DNA of 64,000 nucleotides from Marinobacterium iners DSM 11526 (GCF_900107855.1 NZ_FNRJ01000002.1:132453-196452); one strand, 5' to 3'. Counted from the stretch's first letter, positions 45,674-58,195 are shown. Program-made: numbers and translations. Notes: generated by a model not told the origin, from the sequence alone.

Positions 45674-47587
45674 TCAGCGGCTCAATTCAAGCAACAGCTT
45701 ATTGAGACGTGACACATAGCTGGCAGGATCGTCCAGTGCAGCACCTGCGGCCAGTCCCGCCTGGTCAAACAGCACCAGCGCAAGCTCGCCAAAGCGTTCT
45801 TCATCCGGCTCCTTGTCCAGTTTGTCGATCAACGGGTGTTCCGGGTTGATCTCGAAGATCGGCTTGGTATCAGGCACTTTTTGGCCGGCAGCTTCCATAA
45901 TACGACGCATCTGCAGCCCCATATCGTAGTCACCGATTACCAGACAAGCCGGTGATTCGGTCAAACGATGGGTGATGCGGATGGAGTCGACACGATCCGC
46001 CAGTACCTTATTCAGGCGCTCCACCAGCCCTTCGTGCTCTTTCGCCACCTCTTCGAGCTTTTTCTTATCCTCTTCGCTTTCGGTCTCACCCAAATCCAGC
46101 TCACCCTTGGTGATATCCTGGAAACTGTGGCCGTCAAAGTCGAACAGCTGGCCCATCATCCATTCATCGATGCGCTCAGACAGCAGCAGCACTTCGATCT
46201 CTTTCTTGCGGAAGATCTCAAGGTGCGGGCTGTTTTTGGCGGTATTGAAGCTGTCAGCAACGATGTAGTAGATCTTTTTCTGACCTTCCTTCATGCGAGT
46301 GACATAGTCTTCCAGCGAAACGTTCTGCTCGGCATTGCCACTGTGGGTTGAGGCAAAGCGCAGCAGCTTGAGGATTTTGTCACGGTTGGCGTAGTCCTCG
46401 GCCGGCCCCTCTTTGATGACCTGACCGAAGGTGGTCCAGAACTTGGCGTACTTGTCAGCATCGTTTTTAGCCAACTTCGACAGCATATCCAGCACACGCT
46501 TGGTCAGTGCTGAGCGCAGCTTGTCGACGTTGGGGTCTTTCTGCAAAATCTCGCGGGACACGTTCAGTGACAGGTTGTTGCTGTCGACCACACCCTTGAT
46601 AAAGCGCAGGTACAGCGGCAGGAACTGATCTGCCTGATCCATGATAAACACGCGCTGCACATACAGCTTCAGGCCACGCGGCGCTTCGCGGTTCCAAAGA
46701 TCGTATGGCGCATTTTCCGGCACATACAACAGGCTGGTATATTCCAGGTTGCCTTCAACCTTGTTGTGTGACCAGGTCAGTGCATCTGCAAAGTCATGCG
46801 ATATATGCTTGTAGAACTCTTGGTATTCTTCGTCCGTCAGGTCAGATTTGCTGCGCGTCCAGAGTGCAGTGGCCGAGTTGACACTTTCCAGCTCAGCTTT
46901 CTGCTCGGTCTGCTCTTCGCCCTCTTCTGCCGGCTGCTCCTCTTTCAGCATTTTGACCGGAATGGAGATATGGTCAGAATACTTGCGCACCAGTGAGCGC
47001 AGACGCCAGCCATCAGCAAACTCTTCTTCACCCTCTTTAAGCTTGAGTACGATGCGGGTGCCACGGGTGGTTTTGTTAATGCTGCCAACGGTAAACTCAC
47101 CTTCACCGGCAGACGACCAGTGCACACCGTTCTCGGCGGGCTCACCGGCACGACGGGTGTAGACATCAACACGCTCGGCCACAATGAATGCGGAATAGAA
47201 ACCGACACCAAACTGGCCAATCAGCTGACTGTCTTTGGCCTGATCTCCGGTAAGGTTGGACAAGAAGCTGGCCGTACCGGACTTGGCAATGGTGCCCAGG
47301 TGCTCAATCACATCCTGGCGGTTCATGCCGATGCCGCGGTCTTCGATGCTGACGGTTCCGGCGTTTTTATCGAATTCGATGCGGATATCCAGATCCGGGT
47401 TCCCTTCATACAGCGCATCGTTATGCAGCGCTTCAAAACGCAGTTTTTCCGATGCGTCCGAGGCGTTGGAGATCAACTCACGCAGGAAGATCTCCTTGTT
47501 TGAATAGAGGGAATGGATCATCAGATTCAGAAGCTGTTTAACTTCCGTCTGGAAACCGAGTGTCTCTTTCTGAGTATCTGTGCTCAT
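45674..47587 (-). CDS. htpG: Molecular chaperone HtpG (Hsp90)
   Basis: The 637-residue Hsp90 chaperone has the N-terminal GHKL ATPase domain ([18 protein letters not shown] region at about 39-56, [16 protein letters not shown]), a middle domain and a C-terminal dimerisation domain. It is slightly longer than E. coli HtpG (624). A near-perfect sigma-32 promoter lies 44-71 bases upstream. GGAGG is present 14 bases before the ATG. Confidence 0.97.
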   Translation of the reverse strand: MSTDTQKETLGFQTEVKQLLNLMIHSLYSNKEIFLRELISNASDASEKLRFEALHNDALYEGNPDLDIRIEFDKNAGTVSIEDRGIGMNRQDVIEHLGTIAKSGTASFLSNLTGDQAKDSQLIGQFGVGFYSAFIVAERVDVYTRRAGEPAENGVHWSSAGEGEFTVGSINKTTRGTRIVLKLKEGEEEFADGWRLRSLVRKYSDHISIPVKMLKEEQPAEEGEEQTEQKAELESVNSATALWTRSKSDLTDEEYQEFYKHISHDFADALTWSHNKVEGNLEYTSLLYVPENAPYDLWNREAPRGLKLYVQRVFIMDQADQFLPLYLRFIKGVVDSNNLSLNVSREILQKDPNVDKLRSALTKRVLDMLSKLAKNDADKYAKFWTTFGQVIKEGPAEDYANRDKILKLLRFASTHSGNAEQNVSLEDYVTRMKEGQKKIYYIVADSFNTAKNSPHLEIFRKKEIEVLLLSERIDEWMMGQLFDFDGHSFQDITKGELDLGETESEEDKKKLEEVAKEHEGLVERLNKVLADRVDSIRITHRLTESPACLVIGDYDMGLQMRRIMEAAGQKVPDTKPIFEINPEHPLIDKLDKEPDEERFGELALVLFDQAGLAAGAALDDPASYVSRLNKLLLELSR

Positions 47588-47630
47588 GGCGGGCTTATCT
47601 ACCTCCGAAAACTAACGTTCAACGTCACGG

Positions 47631-47658
47631 ATATGGGGGCCCGCCCCGAGATTTCAAG
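47631..47658 (-). promoter_or_regulatory. Sigma-32 heat-shock promoter of htpG
   Basis: On the minus strand CTTGAAA (47658-47652), 13 bases, then CCCCATAT (47638-47631). This matches the sigma-32 consensus CTTGAAA and CCCCATnT in both elements with standard spacing. It lies 4 bases past the stop of the upstream thioesterase gene. Confidence 0.92.
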
Positions 47659-47661
47659 CGC

Positions 47662-48123
47662 TTATCGCTGAACAGGCGTTAAAGTACCGGCATCCAGAAG
47701 AAAATGTGCACGCGCCTGTGCAATCGGTTTGCTTTTGCGTTCCTGCCAGGCCAACACCGAGCAGTTGCCGACCCGACGCCCCTGTCGGCTGACATCACAA
47801 ATGGCGAATGTGTCTCTATCAAGCCCCGCCCGCATGTAATCCAGTGAGAAGTCGATAATCTTGGCCAGTCCAGGCTGCGGCAGCTGCAGGGTGAGCTGGA
47901 ACAGCGCTGTCAATTCCATGAAGGATGCAATCACACCTCCGTGAATGGCAGGAATGGTGGGATTGCCAATGTTGCCGGGATTGGCCGGCAGTCGAAAGAT
48001 AATCTCCTCACCATAACATGCACACTGCACACCCAATACCCGCGCATAGGGGATCAGATCGACCAGCGGCTGATAATCTCCACTTTCCTGTGCCTGACGT
48101 ACCAGCTCAAGCAGTTGTTGCAT
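47662..48123 (-). CDS. PaaI-type hotdog thioesterase
   Basis: The 153-residue hotdog-fold protein has the PaaI-like HGGVIASFMELTA active-site region (about 68-80) and a C-terminal DYMRAGLDRDTFA. It probably hydrolyses an acyl-CoA, substrate unknown. ATG 48123 follows GGGAGGGG; the stop of the preceding second thioesterase lies 17 bases inside. The pair looks like a duplication of one function. Confidence 0.8.
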   Translation of the reverse strand: MQQLLELVRQAQESGDYQPLVDLIPYARVLGVQCACYGEEIIFRLPANPGNIGNPTIPAIHGGVIASFMELTALFQLTLQLPQPGLAKIIDFSLDYMRAGLDRDTFAICDVSRQGRRVGNCSVLAWQERKSKPIAQARAHFLLDAGTLTPVQR

Positions 48124-48592
48124 TGTCCCCTCCCTCAATCAGGCGACGAAACTCGGACTCGGTGCTTCCACCCTCAGGCCGCATGAAGGTTGCAATGGCA
48201 TAGGCGACCGGCCGTTCGGGATCGTCCTGATAAACCGACGCACGCGTGAACAGGACGCTACGGGTCACGCGGTAGCATTCTGCATTTACGTAGAGGGGCT
48301 GACTCTGGGCCGGGGTCCGCATATGGTCGATACGCAGATCCAGCGTCGGGCAAAGCTCAAACCGATCCAGGGCGCACAACGTCGAAACACTGCTGGCGGC
48401 ATCCACCAGTGTGGTCAGTACACCGCCGTGCAGGTAGGTATCCAGTACTGGGCTGATCAATTGAGGCTGCACCGGCAATACCAGTACAGCACGCCCCTTC
48501 TCCGCCTGTATCAGGCGGATGCCCAGCTTCATCATATGAGGCTGGGCGTTCAGAAACCGTGTGCAGCGCCCTGCATATTCTCCCTGCGTCAT
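48107..48592 (-). CDS. Second PaaI-type hotdog thioesterase
   Basis: The 161-residue hotdog-fold protein contains the LHGGVLTTLVDAASS motif (about 54-68), with Asp as likely catalytic residue, and DLRIDHMRTP. It belongs to the same superfamily as its neighbour but is only distantly similar. It overlaps that gene by 17 bases and the DUF599 gene by 4 (ATGA), so the three form one operon. Confidence 0.82.
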   Translation of the reverse strand: MTQGEYAGRCTRFLNAQPHMMKLGIRLIQAEKGRAVLVLPVQPQLISPVLDTYLHGGVLTTLVDAASSVSTLCALDRFELCPTLDLRIDHMRTPAQSQPLYVNAECYRVTRSVLFTRASVYQDDPERPVAYAIATFMRPEGGSTESEFRRLIEGGDNATTA

Positions 48593-49308
48593 TTCTCCGC
48601 TCCACTGCTCATGGTTAAGGTCTGAAGCGTGGTGGAGGTGAATTCCCGTCGATACAGGACAAAGACAATCACCATTGTCAGCAGCATGAAGCCCCAGGCA
48701 TTCATGAACCAGCCCAGCACGGCAATGCTGAAATAGTAGGTGCGCAAACCGAGGTTGAAGTTGTTTGCGGCCATGGAAGCCATGGTGGCAATGCGTTCTG
48801 CGTGGGCACGCACCTGCTTTTCGGACGGGTTTTCTGCCGGCAGGGGGGCAGCACCGATCATCACCGATACAAAGCCATACTGGCGCAGGCTCCAGGTAAA
48901 TTTGAAGAAGGCGTAGATGAACAGCACGATCAGAAGCAGAAGTTTAAGCTCCCATTCCTGCCGGGTTGCAACCACTACAAATGGCAGATCCTGCACCAGA
49001 TTGATCGCCTTTTCAGCCGAACTCATCACCGTAATCAGACCCGCAAGCACCAGTATCGTGGTCGAGGCAAAGAACGCAACCGTACGCTCAAGATTGGCGA
49101 TGGCGGTGGTATCGGCGATACGCACTTCACGCGTCATCATGCGCAGCATCCATTCGGTTCGGTACATGTGCAGCATGCTGACGAGGCAGGACGTGTGCTT
49201 GGCACGGCTGGCAGCGTAATACATATAGCCACGAAAGCAGAACAGAAACCAGGTGATTGCAAAAGCATTCAGCCAGTTGTTTTGGATCAGCAGCAGTAGT
49301 TTTTCCAT
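48589..49308 (-). CDS. DUF599 membrane protein
   Basis: The 239-residue protein has about four transmembrane helices (around 12-30, 80-100, 120-140, 195-225) and the family pattern WMLRMMTREVRIADTTAIANL (residues 53-72, quoted in part) plus SMAANNFNLGLRTYYF. DUF599 function is not established. It heads an overlapping operon with two hotdog thioesterases, suggesting a lipid or acyl-CoA connection (inference). Confidence 0.8.
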   Translation of the reverse strand: MEKLLLLIQNNWLNAFAITWFLFCFRGYMYYAASRAKHTSCLVSMLHMYRTEWMLRMMTREVRIADTTAIANLERTVAFFASTTILVLAGLITVMSSAEKAINLVQDLPFVVVATRQEWELKLLLLIVLFIYAFFKFTWSLRQYGFVSVMIGAAPLPAENPSEKQVRAHAERIATMASMAANNFNLGLRTYYFSIAVLGWFMNAWGFMLLTMVIVFVLYRREFTSTTLQTLTMSSGAEK

Positions 49309-49393
49309 GACCGGACCTGTGACTCAGTGCCTTGATTTCAAACCCTTAATCTACAGGGAATGAGGTCCTCTGTCTGTAGCTCACCGCCCGGCA

Positions 49394-50869
49394 TCAGGAA
49401 GAACAGGTCAGATGGATTGCGGCAGCCCAGTCCGGTGGAGCATCAGCATAGGCACTGAATTCAGAGTGCTCATCACCGGGATGGCGTAGCAATGGTAGCA
49501 GTGCGTTCAGTGGACGGTAATCGCCCTGATGAGCTTCGCGAATGACTTCCTCCGCCATATAGTTGCGCAAAATATAGCGCGGATTGACCGAGCGCATCTG
49601 TGCCTGACGGATCGGAGTGCTGGCCGCCTCATACTCAAGGCGCATCTCGTATTGCCGCAACCAGTCCGCAACTGCCTTCTCCTGCCTCGCCAACGCAAGC
49701 AGACTGTTGGTAGAGGAGGTATCGCCCGGCTGCCATTCACACAAATGACGCAGAAACCGGTTGTGATCCATCCGTTGTTCAGTCCAGATCGCTTCCAGCC
49801 TGACAATCAGGTCGGCATCGTCCGACCGGGGAGCTTGCAGCCCTAGACGTGCCCGCATTCTCTTCAGCTTTGCCGCTTCATAGAGCTCTTCGAAGCGATC
49901 CAGCTCGGCCTCCAACCTTGATTTTTCTATAAGTGGCAGCAGCGCCTGGGCCAGTGCTGAGAGATTCCACAGCACAATGGATGGCTGACGTGAGAAGGCG
50001 TAGCGCCCGGCATGGTCATTCTTGTTGGCTACATGATCCGGTTCATAATGGTCCATGAACGTGAATGGGCCATAGTCGAAGGTCTCACCGATGATCGACA
50101 TGTTATCGGTATTCAGCACACCATGCACGAAACCGTAGGCTTGCCAGAGTGCCACCAGCTCAGCACTGCGTCGCACCACTTCAGCAAACATCTGAGCCAC
50201 GGGCTGCTCGGCTGATTGCAACTGTGGGTAATAGCGTTCTATGCAATACTGGGCAAGCCGATGCAGATCATCATGCTGACCACTGTAATAGAAGTACTCG
50301 AAGTGCCCGAAACGGATATGGCTGGAGGTGACACGCAGCAACATGGCGCAGGGCTCCATGCCATTGCGCAGGGTGTACTCTTCACTTCCCAGCAGACACA
50401 GCGCACGTGTTGTCGGAATGCCCAAACCACACATTGCTTCTGAGGCCAGATACTCGCGAATACTGGAACGCAATACGGCACGACCATCACCGAAACGGGA
50501 AAAGGCGGTCTTGCCTGCCCCCTTAAGGTGCAGATCCAACCGCTGCCCTTCTGGGCCAATCACCTCTCCCAGCAACAAACCGCGCCCGTCACCAAGATCC
50601 GGATTGTAGCTTCCGAACTGATGGCCGGTGTACTTCATCGCCAACGGCTCTGTACCCGGCCAGTCGACTTCACCACCACATACCTGTGCCAGCAGGCCTG
50701 GACTAACTCCACAGGGATCAAGGCCCAGTTGGCGTGCAACCGGCGGATTAAAGCTGATTAAATGGGCATGCTTCAGCGGACAAATACGTGTCGGTTGAAA
50801 CCAGTGCCGCGGTAAGCGTGCATAACTGTTGTCAAATACCAGCCCGTCCAGGCCTTGCAAATGAGACAT
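49394..50869 (-). CDS. selO: SelO-family protein adenylyltransferase (YdiU)
   Basis: The 491-residue pseudokinase-fold enzyme transfers AMP from ATP to Ser, Thr or Tyr of target proteins. Typical segments are AMKYTGHQFGSYNPDLGDGRG (quoted: residues 77-97 core), LHLKGAGKTAFSRFGDGRAV and VHGVLNTDNMSI with the metal-binding Asn and Asp. The C-terminus ends CSS, with the conserved penultimate-region cysteine that in some species is selenocysteine. I start at ATG 50869; a GTG two codons earlier is possible. Monocistronic. Confidence 0.92.
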   Translation of the reverse strand: MSHLQGLDGLVFDNSYARLPRHWFQPTRICPLKHAHLISFNPPVARQLGLDPCGVSPGLLAQVCGGEVDWPGTEPLAMKYTGHQFGSYNPDLGDGRGLLLGEVIGPEGQRLDLHLKGAGKTAFSRFGDGRAVLRSSIREYLASEAMCGLGIPTTRALCLLGSEEYTLRNGMEPCAMLLRVTSSHIRFGHFEYFYYSGQHDDLHRLAQYCIERYYPQLQSAEQPVAQMFAEVVRRSAELVALWQAYGFVHGVLNTDNMSIIGETFDYGPFTFMDHYEPDHVANKNDHAGRYAFSRQPSIVLWNLSALAQALLPLIEKSRLEAELDRFEELYEAAKLKRMRARLGLQAPRSDDADLIVRLEAIWTEQRMDHNRFLRHLCEWQPGDTSSTNSLLALARQEKAVADWLRQYEMRLEYEAASTPIRQAQMRSVNPRYILRNYMAEEVIREAHQGDYRPLNALLPLLRHPGDEHSEFSAYADAPPDWAAAIHLTCSS

Positions 50870-50996
50870 GACCACCCCCTAACGTTCAATGCCATTAACC
50901 TAGCATTTTGATCAGGTATTTTCACCCCTCAATTCCGCAGGGTTATTTTTAACGCAACGGCTGGTATTATGAGCCCCCCCCTTGAAGGAGACCTCT

Positions 50997-51317
50997 ATGT
51001 GGATTGAGCTGTCTGATCTGTTCTGGCTGGCGCTGACAGCCTGTCTGTGTTTGATGTGGTGGCAGAATCTGAAGGTACGTGAGTATGCCACGCGCCAGGT
51101 ACGGGCCTATTGCCAGCAACAGGACGTACAGCTACTGGATGAGAGTATCGCATTGAAGAGCATGAAACCGAGGCGCAATTCCAAAGGCCTTCTCGAACTG
51201 GAGCGCTGCTACCAATTCAGTTTCACATCAACTGGAGATGAGCGCTATAACGGCCTGATCCGCCTTAGCGGACGCCGGGTACAGGGTTTTGAACTTCCAC
51301 CCCACCGTATCGGTTAA
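50997..51317 (+). CDS. DUF3301 family protein
   Basis: The 106-residue protein has one N-terminal membrane helix (about 7-22, [15 protein letters not shown]) and a small domain with [21 protein letters not shown] and [18 protein letters not shown], the DUF3301 pattern. No function is known. ATG 50997 has GAAGGAG upstream. It converges on the YaiI-like gene with a 4-base overlap of stop codons. Confidence 0.82.
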   Translation: MWIELSDLFWLALTACLCLMWWQNLKVREYATRQVRAYCQQQDVQLLDESIALKSMKPRRNSKGLLELERCYQFSFTSTGDERYNGLIRLSGRRVQGFELPPHRIG

Positions 51318-51772
51318 CCCTTGCTTCGCAGCGCCTTACTGATCAGACGGTCGAGCTGATTGGCAAAGGCCTGGCGGTCGGACTGGCTCATGGCCGCAGG
51401 ACCGCCACTTTGTACGCCGCTGGCGCGCAACGTTTCCATAAAATCACGCATATTCAGCCGACCACGAATATTTTCTGCCGTAAACTGCTCGCCTCGCGGC
51501 GTTAGAGCCATCGCGCCCTTGTCCAGCAGCTCTGCCGCCAGTGGTATGTCACTGGTAATCACAAGGTCACCAGCCTCACAGCGGCGTACGATCTCGTGGT
51601 CAGCCACGTCAAACCCACCGGAAACCTGGATCGCGCGGATATTCGCGGAGGGCGGCACCTTGATTGCATGATTGGCAATAAGTGTCAGCTCCAGCCCAGT
51701 CCGATCAGCCGCTCTGAAGAGTATCTCTTTAATCACCACCGGACAGGCATCAGCATCGACCCAGATCTTCAT
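51314..51772 (-). CDS. YaiI/YqxD family protein (DUF188)
   Basis: The 152-residue protein matches the UPF0178/DUF188 family: [18 protein letters not shown] with PIN-like acidic residues at the start, [10 protein letters not shown] and [16 protein letters not shown]-like fold suggests a nuclease, but activity has not been shown. It is 9 bases downstream of dbpA and probably cotranscribed. Confidence 0.9.
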   Translation of the reverse strand: MKIWVDADACPVVIKEILFRAADRTGLELTLIANHAIKVPPSANIRAIQVSGGFDVADHEIVRRCEAGDLVITSDIPLAAELLDKGAMALTPRGEQFTAENIRGRLNMRDFMETLRASGVQSGGPAAMSQSDRQAFANQLDRLISKALRSKG

Positions 51773-51781
51773 GTCTTTTCC

Positions 51782-53158
51782 TCAACGCAACTGTCGTACA
51801 CGGCAGCTGCGGCCCTTGATCTTGCCCTGAGACAGCTTACGTACCGCCTCTTTCGCCACCGGCCGACTGACCGCCACATAGGTACAAAAATCAAACACGC
51901 GAATTTTACCGACCTCATCACCCTGAAGCCCCTCGCCACCGGTCAATGCACCCAAAACATCTCCGGGGCGGATCTTCTGTTTTTTACCGATATCAAGTTG
52001 CAACGTTGCCATCGGTGGACGATAACTGCCATCAGCACGCGCGGCGGGCAAAGGCTCTTCCGTGGCAATTATATCCAGCTGGGCTTCAATGCCCGCAAGC
52101 TTGTGACCTTCCCGGTCGCTGAACAGGGTTACTGCCACACCACTCTGGCCGGCACGACCGGTGCGTCCAATGCGATGTACATGCACCTGAGACTCCTTGG
52201 CGGGACGATAGTTGACCACAAGATCAAGCCCTTCTATATCCAGCCCCCTGGCTGCAACATCAGTAGCCACCAATACAGAAGCGCTTTGATTGGAGAACCG
52301 CACCAGGGTCTGATCACGCTGGCGCTGATCAAGATCACCGTGCAGAGCCACCGCGGCAATCCCCTCCTGTTGCAAAAAAGATTCCAGATCGCGCACTTCC
52401 TGCTTGGTATTGCAGAACACTACCGCCGATACCGGACGATAATGGTAGAGCAGTGCCGTCAAAGCCGCCTGACGCTCCTCTTCGGCAACACGATGAAAAT
52501 GCTGGCGGATGCTGCCGGACTGATGCAGCGAGGCCACTTCCACCCGAACCGGGTTGGTTAGAATACGGCTGGCAATGTCCTCAATCTCACGTGGATAGGT
52601 TGCGCTGAACAGAAGGCTTTGGCGCTTGGCCGGCGTCTGATCAACAATCGCGTCCACCGCAGCCTGGAAGCCCATTTCCAGCATGCGATCGGCTTCATCC
52701 AGCACCAGCACCTGCAACCTGTCCAGTTTGAGAGTGCCCTTGCGCAGGTGTTCCTCAAGGCGCCCAGGGGTACCGACAACGATATGGGCACCATGCTCCA
52801 GTGAGCCAATCTGTGGCCCCAACGGCTGCCCTCCGCACAATGTCAGCGTTTTGACATTGGGGATCTGACGCGCAAGACGGCGCAATTCCTGTGCAACCTG
52901 ATCAGCCAGCTCGCGGGTCGGGCAGAGCACCAGCACCTGAACATGAAAACGTGTGGGATCAAGCTGCTGCAGCACACCCAGACCGAAGGCCGCCGTTTTA
53001 CCTGATCCGGTTCTGCCCTGAGCGATAAGATCCTTGCCGTCCAGAATCACGGGGAGACTCTCATGCTGAATCGGGGTCATCAAGTGATAATCAAGCGAGG
53101 CGAGATTGTCCAGCAGCTCGGCACGCAAGGGCAGGACTGAAAAGGGATGTTGACTCAA
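51782..53158 (-). CDS. dbpA: ATP-dependent RNA helicase DbpA
   Basis: The 458-residue DEAD-box helicase acts on helix 92 of 23S rRNA during 50S assembly. Walker A QGRTGSGKT is at 47-55, followed by PTRELA, DEAD, SAT and HRIGRTGRAG. The C-terminal DbpA-type RNA-binding domain (about 380-458, with IRPGDVLGALTGGEG) distinguishes it from RhlE or SrmB. The start is TTG at 53158 with GAAGG 7 bases upstream. Confidence 0.95.
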   Translation of the reverse strand: MSQHPFSVLPLRAELLDNLASLDYHLMTPIQHESLPVILDGKDLIAQGRTGSGKTAAFGLGVLQQLDPTRFHVQVLVLCPTRELADQVAQELRRLARQIPNVKTLTLCGGQPLGPQIGSLEHGAHIVVGTPGRLEEHLRKGTLKLDRLQVLVLDEADRMLEMGFQAAVDAIVDQTPAKRQSLLFSATYPREIEDIASRILTNPVRVEVASLHQSGSIRQHFHRVAEEERQAALTALLYHYRPVSAVVFCNTKQEVRDLESFLQQEGIAAVALHGDLDQRQRDQTLVRFSNQSASVLVATDVAARGLDIEGLDLVVNYRPAKESQVHVHRIGRTGRAGQSGVAVTLFSDREGHKLAGIEAQLDIIATEEPLPAARADGSYRPPMATLQLDIGKKQKIRPGDVLGALTGGEGLQGDEVGKIRVFDFCTYVAVSRPVAKEAVRKLSQGKIKGRSCRVRQLR

Positions 53159-53224
53159 GGGAATACCTTCGGAATGTGTTTCTGAAGGCGCATTCTAGCA
53201 GAGGGCGGATAGGGGCGCACGGAA

Positions 53225-53253
53225 ACAAAAAAGGCAGCCGAAGCTGCCTTTTT
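53225..53253 (-). terminator. Terminator after sucD
   Basis: AAGGCAGC-CGAA-GCTGCCTT hairpin with seven T after it on the minus strand, 20 bases past the sucD stop. It ends the suc-lpd operon before dbpA. Confidence 0.9.
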
Positions 53254-53272
53254 GAAAGAAACCCGAAGGCTC

Positions 53273-54154
53273 TTACTTCATTGCCCAACCGGTCACTTCA
53301 GACAGTGCCTTGCCGATATCGGCCAGAGAGCGAACAGTCTTCACACCAGCGTCTTCCAGAGCCGCAAACTTCTCGTCTGCAGTGCCCTTGCCACCGGAGA
53401 TGATCGCACCAGCGTGGCCCATGCGTTTGCCCGGAGGTGCAGTAACACCCGCGATGTAAGAAACAACCGGCTTGGTTACGTTAGCCTTGATGTAGGCAGC
53501 CGCTTCTTCCTCGGCAGAACCACCGATCTCACCGATCATAACAATCGCTTCAGTCTGCGGATCGTTCTGGAACATTTCCAGGATGTCGATGAAGTTGGAG
53601 CCCGGGATTGGGTCACCACCGATACCAACACAGGTAGACTGACCGAAGCCAGCGTCAGTAGTCTGTTTAACCGCTTCGTACGTCAGAGTACCAGAACGGG
53701 AAACGATACCGACTTTACCCGGCAGGTGGATGTGGCCCGGCATGATACCGATTTTGCACTCACCCGGAGTGATAACGCCCGGGCAGTTCGGGCCGATCAG
53801 GCGCACGCCCAGTTCATCACACTTCACTTTGCACTGCAGCATATCCATTACCGGGATGTGCTCGGTGATGCAAACGATCAGTTTGATGCCAGCATTGGCG
53901 GCTTCCAGGATGGAATCCTTACAGAAGGGAGCCGGAACGTAGATAACAGACGCTTCAGCGCCAGTCGCTTCTACAGCTTCCTTAACGGTGTTGAATACCG
54001 GCAGACCCAAGTGCTCAGTACCGCCCTTGCCCGGAGTTACACCACCAACCATTTTGGTGCCGTAGGCAATCGCCTGCTCAGAGTGGAAAGTACCCTGGCC
54101 ACCGGTAAAGCCCTGACAGATGACTTTGGTATCTTTGTTGATCAGAACGGCCAT
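53273..54154 (-). CDS. sucD: Succinyl-CoA ligase alpha subunit
   Basis: The 293-residue subunit binds CoA and carries the phosphohistidine H247 in [10 protein letters not shown]. It starts [18 protein letters not shown], with the Rossmann CoA-binding fold. With SucC it converts succinyl-CoA to succinate, making ATP or GTP. It begins 2 bases after sucC ends. Confidence 0.98.
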   Translation of the reverse strand: MAVLINKDTKVICQGFTGGQGTFHSEQAIAYGTKMVGGVTPGKGGTEHLGLPVFNTVKEAVEATGAEASVIYVPAPFCKDSILEAANAGIKLIVCITEHIPVMDMLQCKVKCDELGVRLIGPNCPGVITPGECKIGIMPGHIHLPGKVGIVSRSGTLTYEAVKQTTDAGFGQSTCVGIGGDPIPGSNFIDILEMFQNDPQTEAIVMIGEIGGSAEEEAAAYIKANVTKPVVSYIAGVTAPPGKRMGHAGAIISGGKGTADEKFAALEDAGVKTVRSLADIGKALSEVTGWAMK

Positions 54155-54156
54155 GA

Positions 54157-55323
54157 TTATTTACCCTCCGCTGCTTTGACTGCCTGCTGAGCAGCGTCAG
54201 TCAGGCTGGTTGCTGCAATGATGTCCAGACCGGATTCGGCCAGTTTCTGCGCACCCAGCTCAGCGTTGTTACCTTCCAGACGTACCACAACCGGTACGTT
54301 GACACCCACTTCTTTAACTGCACCGATGATACCGTCAGCGATCAGGTCGCAACGTACGATACCGCCGAAGATGTTAACCAGAACCGCTTTAACGTTCTTG
54401 TCTTCAAGGATGATCTTGAACGCTTCGGTTACACGTTCCTTGGTTGCACCACCACCAACGTCCAGGAAGTTGGCCGGGAAACCGCCGTGCAGAGACACGA
54501 TATCCATGGTACCCATGGCCAGGCCTGCGCCGTTTACCATGCAACCGATAGTGCCGGTCAGTGCCACGTAGTTCAGATCCCACTCGGCTGCACGCGCTTC
54601 ACGCTCGTCTTCCTGAGACGGGTCGTGCATGCCCTGTAGATCCTTATGGCGGTAAACAGAGTTACCGTCGATAACGATCTTGGCATCCAGGCAGTGCAGG
54701 TTGCCCTGGTCAGTGATGACCAGCGGGTTGATTTCGAGCAGTGCCAGATCTTTCTCTTCGAACATCTTGGCCAGGCCAAGGAAGATGTTGACGAACTGTT
54801 TGATCTGATCACCCTGCAGGCCCAGCTGGAACGCCAGCTCACGACCCTGATACGGCTGAGCGCCGGTCAAGGGATCGATGGTTGCTTTCAGGATCTTTTC
54901 CGGAGTCTCTTCAGCAACTTTCTCGATCTCGACACCACCTTCGGTGGAAGCCATGAACACGATGCGACGGCTGGAGCGGTCAACAACCGCACCCAGATAC
55001 AGCTCGTTAGCGATATCGGTGCAGGTTTCAACCAGAATTTTGGTAACCGGCTGACCATTGGCGTCTGTCTGATAAGTTACCAGACGCTGGCCCAGCCATT
55101 TTTCGGCAAATGCCTTGGCGTCAGCCGGAGAGTCAACCAGCTTTACACCACCTGCTTTACCACGGCCACCGGCGTGAACCTGGGCTTTTACAACCCACTT
55201 GTCTCCGCCAATTTTTTCAGCCGCTTCAGCAGCCGCTTCCGGAGTATCTACCGCGATCCCTTTGGAGACCGGCAGACCATATTCGGCAAACAGTTGTTTA
55301 CCCTGGTACTCGTGAAGGTTCAT
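54157..55323 (-). CDS. sucC: Succinyl-CoA ligase beta subunit
   Basis: The 388-residue ATP-grasp subunit starts [12 protein letters not shown], with [15 protein letters not shown] and [11 protein letters not shown]. It has standard length and pairs with SucD. It is 123 bases downstream of lpd; no terminator separates them, so one suc-lpd transcript is likely. Confidence 0.98.
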   Translation of the reverse strand: MNLHEYQGKQLFAEYGLPVSKGIAVDTPEAAAEAAEKIGGDKWVVKAQVHAGGRGKAGGVKLVDSPADAKAFAEKWLGQRLVTYQTDANGQPVTKILVETCTDIANELYLGAVVDRSSRRIVFMASTEGGVEIEKVAEETPEKILKATIDPLTGAQPYQGRELAFQLGLQGDQIKQFVNIFLGLAKMFEEKDLALLEINPLVITDQGNLHCLDAKIVIDGNSVYRHKDLQGMHDPSQEDEREARAAEWDLNYVALTGTIGCMVNGAGLAMGTMDIVSLHGGFPANFLDVGGGATKERVTEAFKIILEDKNVKAVLVNIFGGIVRCDLIADGIIGAVKEVGVNVPVVVRLEGNNAELGAQKLAESGLDIIAATSLTDAAQQAVKAAEGK

Positions 55324-55446
55324 GCTCTAATCCGTTGTATTTTCGGTTATACAGGTACCCCGACCAGAGTGCAGTCAGTCGGGATACACCTTTGCTCTGC
55401 AGATCGGCAAAAGCAGGATCTCTGCCCCACCGATTAACCCTTCAGG

Positions 55447-56889
<1,443 letters not shown>

Positions 56890-56926
56890 TTAATCCTGTT
56901 TTTCACTCGTTCGATTGCGGGTCTGA

Positions 56927-58147
56927 TCAGACATCCAGCAGCATGCGTGCCGGGTCTTCCAGCAGATCCTTGATGGTGACGAGGAATTGTACCGCCTCTT
57001 TGCCATCAATCATACGGTGGTCATACGACAGCGCCAGGTACATCATAGGCAGGATCTCAACCTGTCCATTGACCGCCATTGGACGTTCCTGGATCTTATG
57101 CATGCCCAGAATGGCAGTCTGCGGCGGGTTCAGGATCGGAGTGGACATCAGAGAACCGAACACACCACCGTTGGTGATGGTAAAGGTACCACCCTGCATG
57201 TCATCCATGCCCAGCTTGCCCTCACGACCACGTTTGCCGAAATCGGCAATAGTGCCTTCCACTTCAGCAAGGCTCATGGAATCCGTGTCACGCAGCACCG
57301 GTACCATCAGACCACGCTCAGTTGATACGGCAACACCGATATCCTGGTAGCCGTGATAGACCATGTCGTTACCGTCGATGGAAGCGTTGACCGCCGGGAA
57401 GCGCTTCAATGCTTCAGTAGCCGCCTTTACGAAGAAGGACATGAAGCCCAGACGCGTGCCGCCGTGAACCTTCTCGAACAGATCCTTGTACTGCTTGCGC
57501 AGCTCCATGACCGGCTTCATGTTGACTTCGTTGTACGTGGTCAGCATCGCCGCATTCTGCTGCGCTTCGACCAGACGCTTGGCAATGGTGGCACGCAGAC
57601 GGGTCATCGGAACACGCTTCTCGGTGCGCTCGCCAGCCGGAATGTTCAGTGCCGGAGCTGCGGCTGCAGGAGCAGCGGCCGCCGGAGCTGCAGCAGGCTT
57701 GTTTTTCAGGAAGTTCTGTACGTCTTCCTTGGTGATACCACCATTCTTGCCGGTACCCGGAATTTTGGACGCATCCAGGCCGTTCTCTTCGATCAACTTG
57801 CGAGCGGCCGGACCAACCTTATCAGCGTCAGTGGTCACTTCCGCGGCAGGCGAATCGGCAGATTCGGCTGTGGGGGCCTTTTCAGCCGGTGCTGGCGCAG
57901 CCGCAGCCGCGCCCTCCTCGAAGATGGCAATAACTTCTTCGCTCAGAACAGTGTCACCTTCACCCTTGACGATCTCCTTGAGAACACCATCTGCCGGTGC
58001 AACCACTTCAAGAACGACCTTGTCGGTTTCGATGTCAACGATCAGCTCATCAGCTGAACATGCTTCACCCGGCTGCTTGTGCCAGGTTGCAACTGTTCCG
58101 TCAGCAACGGATTCAGGGAAAGTCGGCGCTTTAATATCGATGGACAT
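56927..58147 (-). CDS. sucB: Dihydrolipoyllysine succinyltransferase, E2 of 2-oxoglutarate dehydrogenase
   Basis: The 406-residue E2 subunit has one lipoyl domain with K43 in ETDKVVLEV, an Ala/Pro linker, a peripheral subunit-binding domain (about 108-145, [14 protein letters not shown]), a second Ala/Pro-rich linker and the catalytic domain with H377 and D381 in YDHRMIDG. It forms the core of the complex with SucA and Lpd. Confidence 0.97.
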   Translation of the reverse strand: MSIDIKAPTFPESVADGTVATWHKQPGEACSADELIVDIETDKVVLEVVAPADGVLKEIVKGEGDTVLSEEVIAIFEEGAAAAAPAPAEKAPTAESADSPAAEVTTDADKVGPAARKLIEENGLDASKIPGTGKNGGITKEDVQNFLKNKPAAAPAAAAPAAAAPALNIPAGERTEKRVPMTRLRATIAKRLVEAQQNAAMLTTYNEVNMKPVMELRKQYKDLFEKVHGGTRLGFMSFFVKAATEALKRFPAVNASIDGNDMVYHGYQDIGVAVSTERGLMVPVLRDTDSMSLAEVEGTIADFGKRGREGKLGMDDMQGGTFTITNGGVFGSLMSTPILNPPQTAILGMHKIQERPMAVNGQVEILPMMYLALSYDHRMIDGKEAVQFLVTIKDLLEDPARMLLDV

Positions 58148-58195
58148 GCTGTTTCCTTTATTAATGCTGCTCAGGTCTTGTATGCGAACCTGTCA

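Noticed and set aside
51596-52561. 321-codon frame opposite dbpA and the YaiI-like gene
   Set aside because: Spans the antisense of two recognised genes and has no coherent protein pattern.
53252-54190. 312-codon frame opposite sucD
   Set aside because: Mirror frame of a highly expressed gene.
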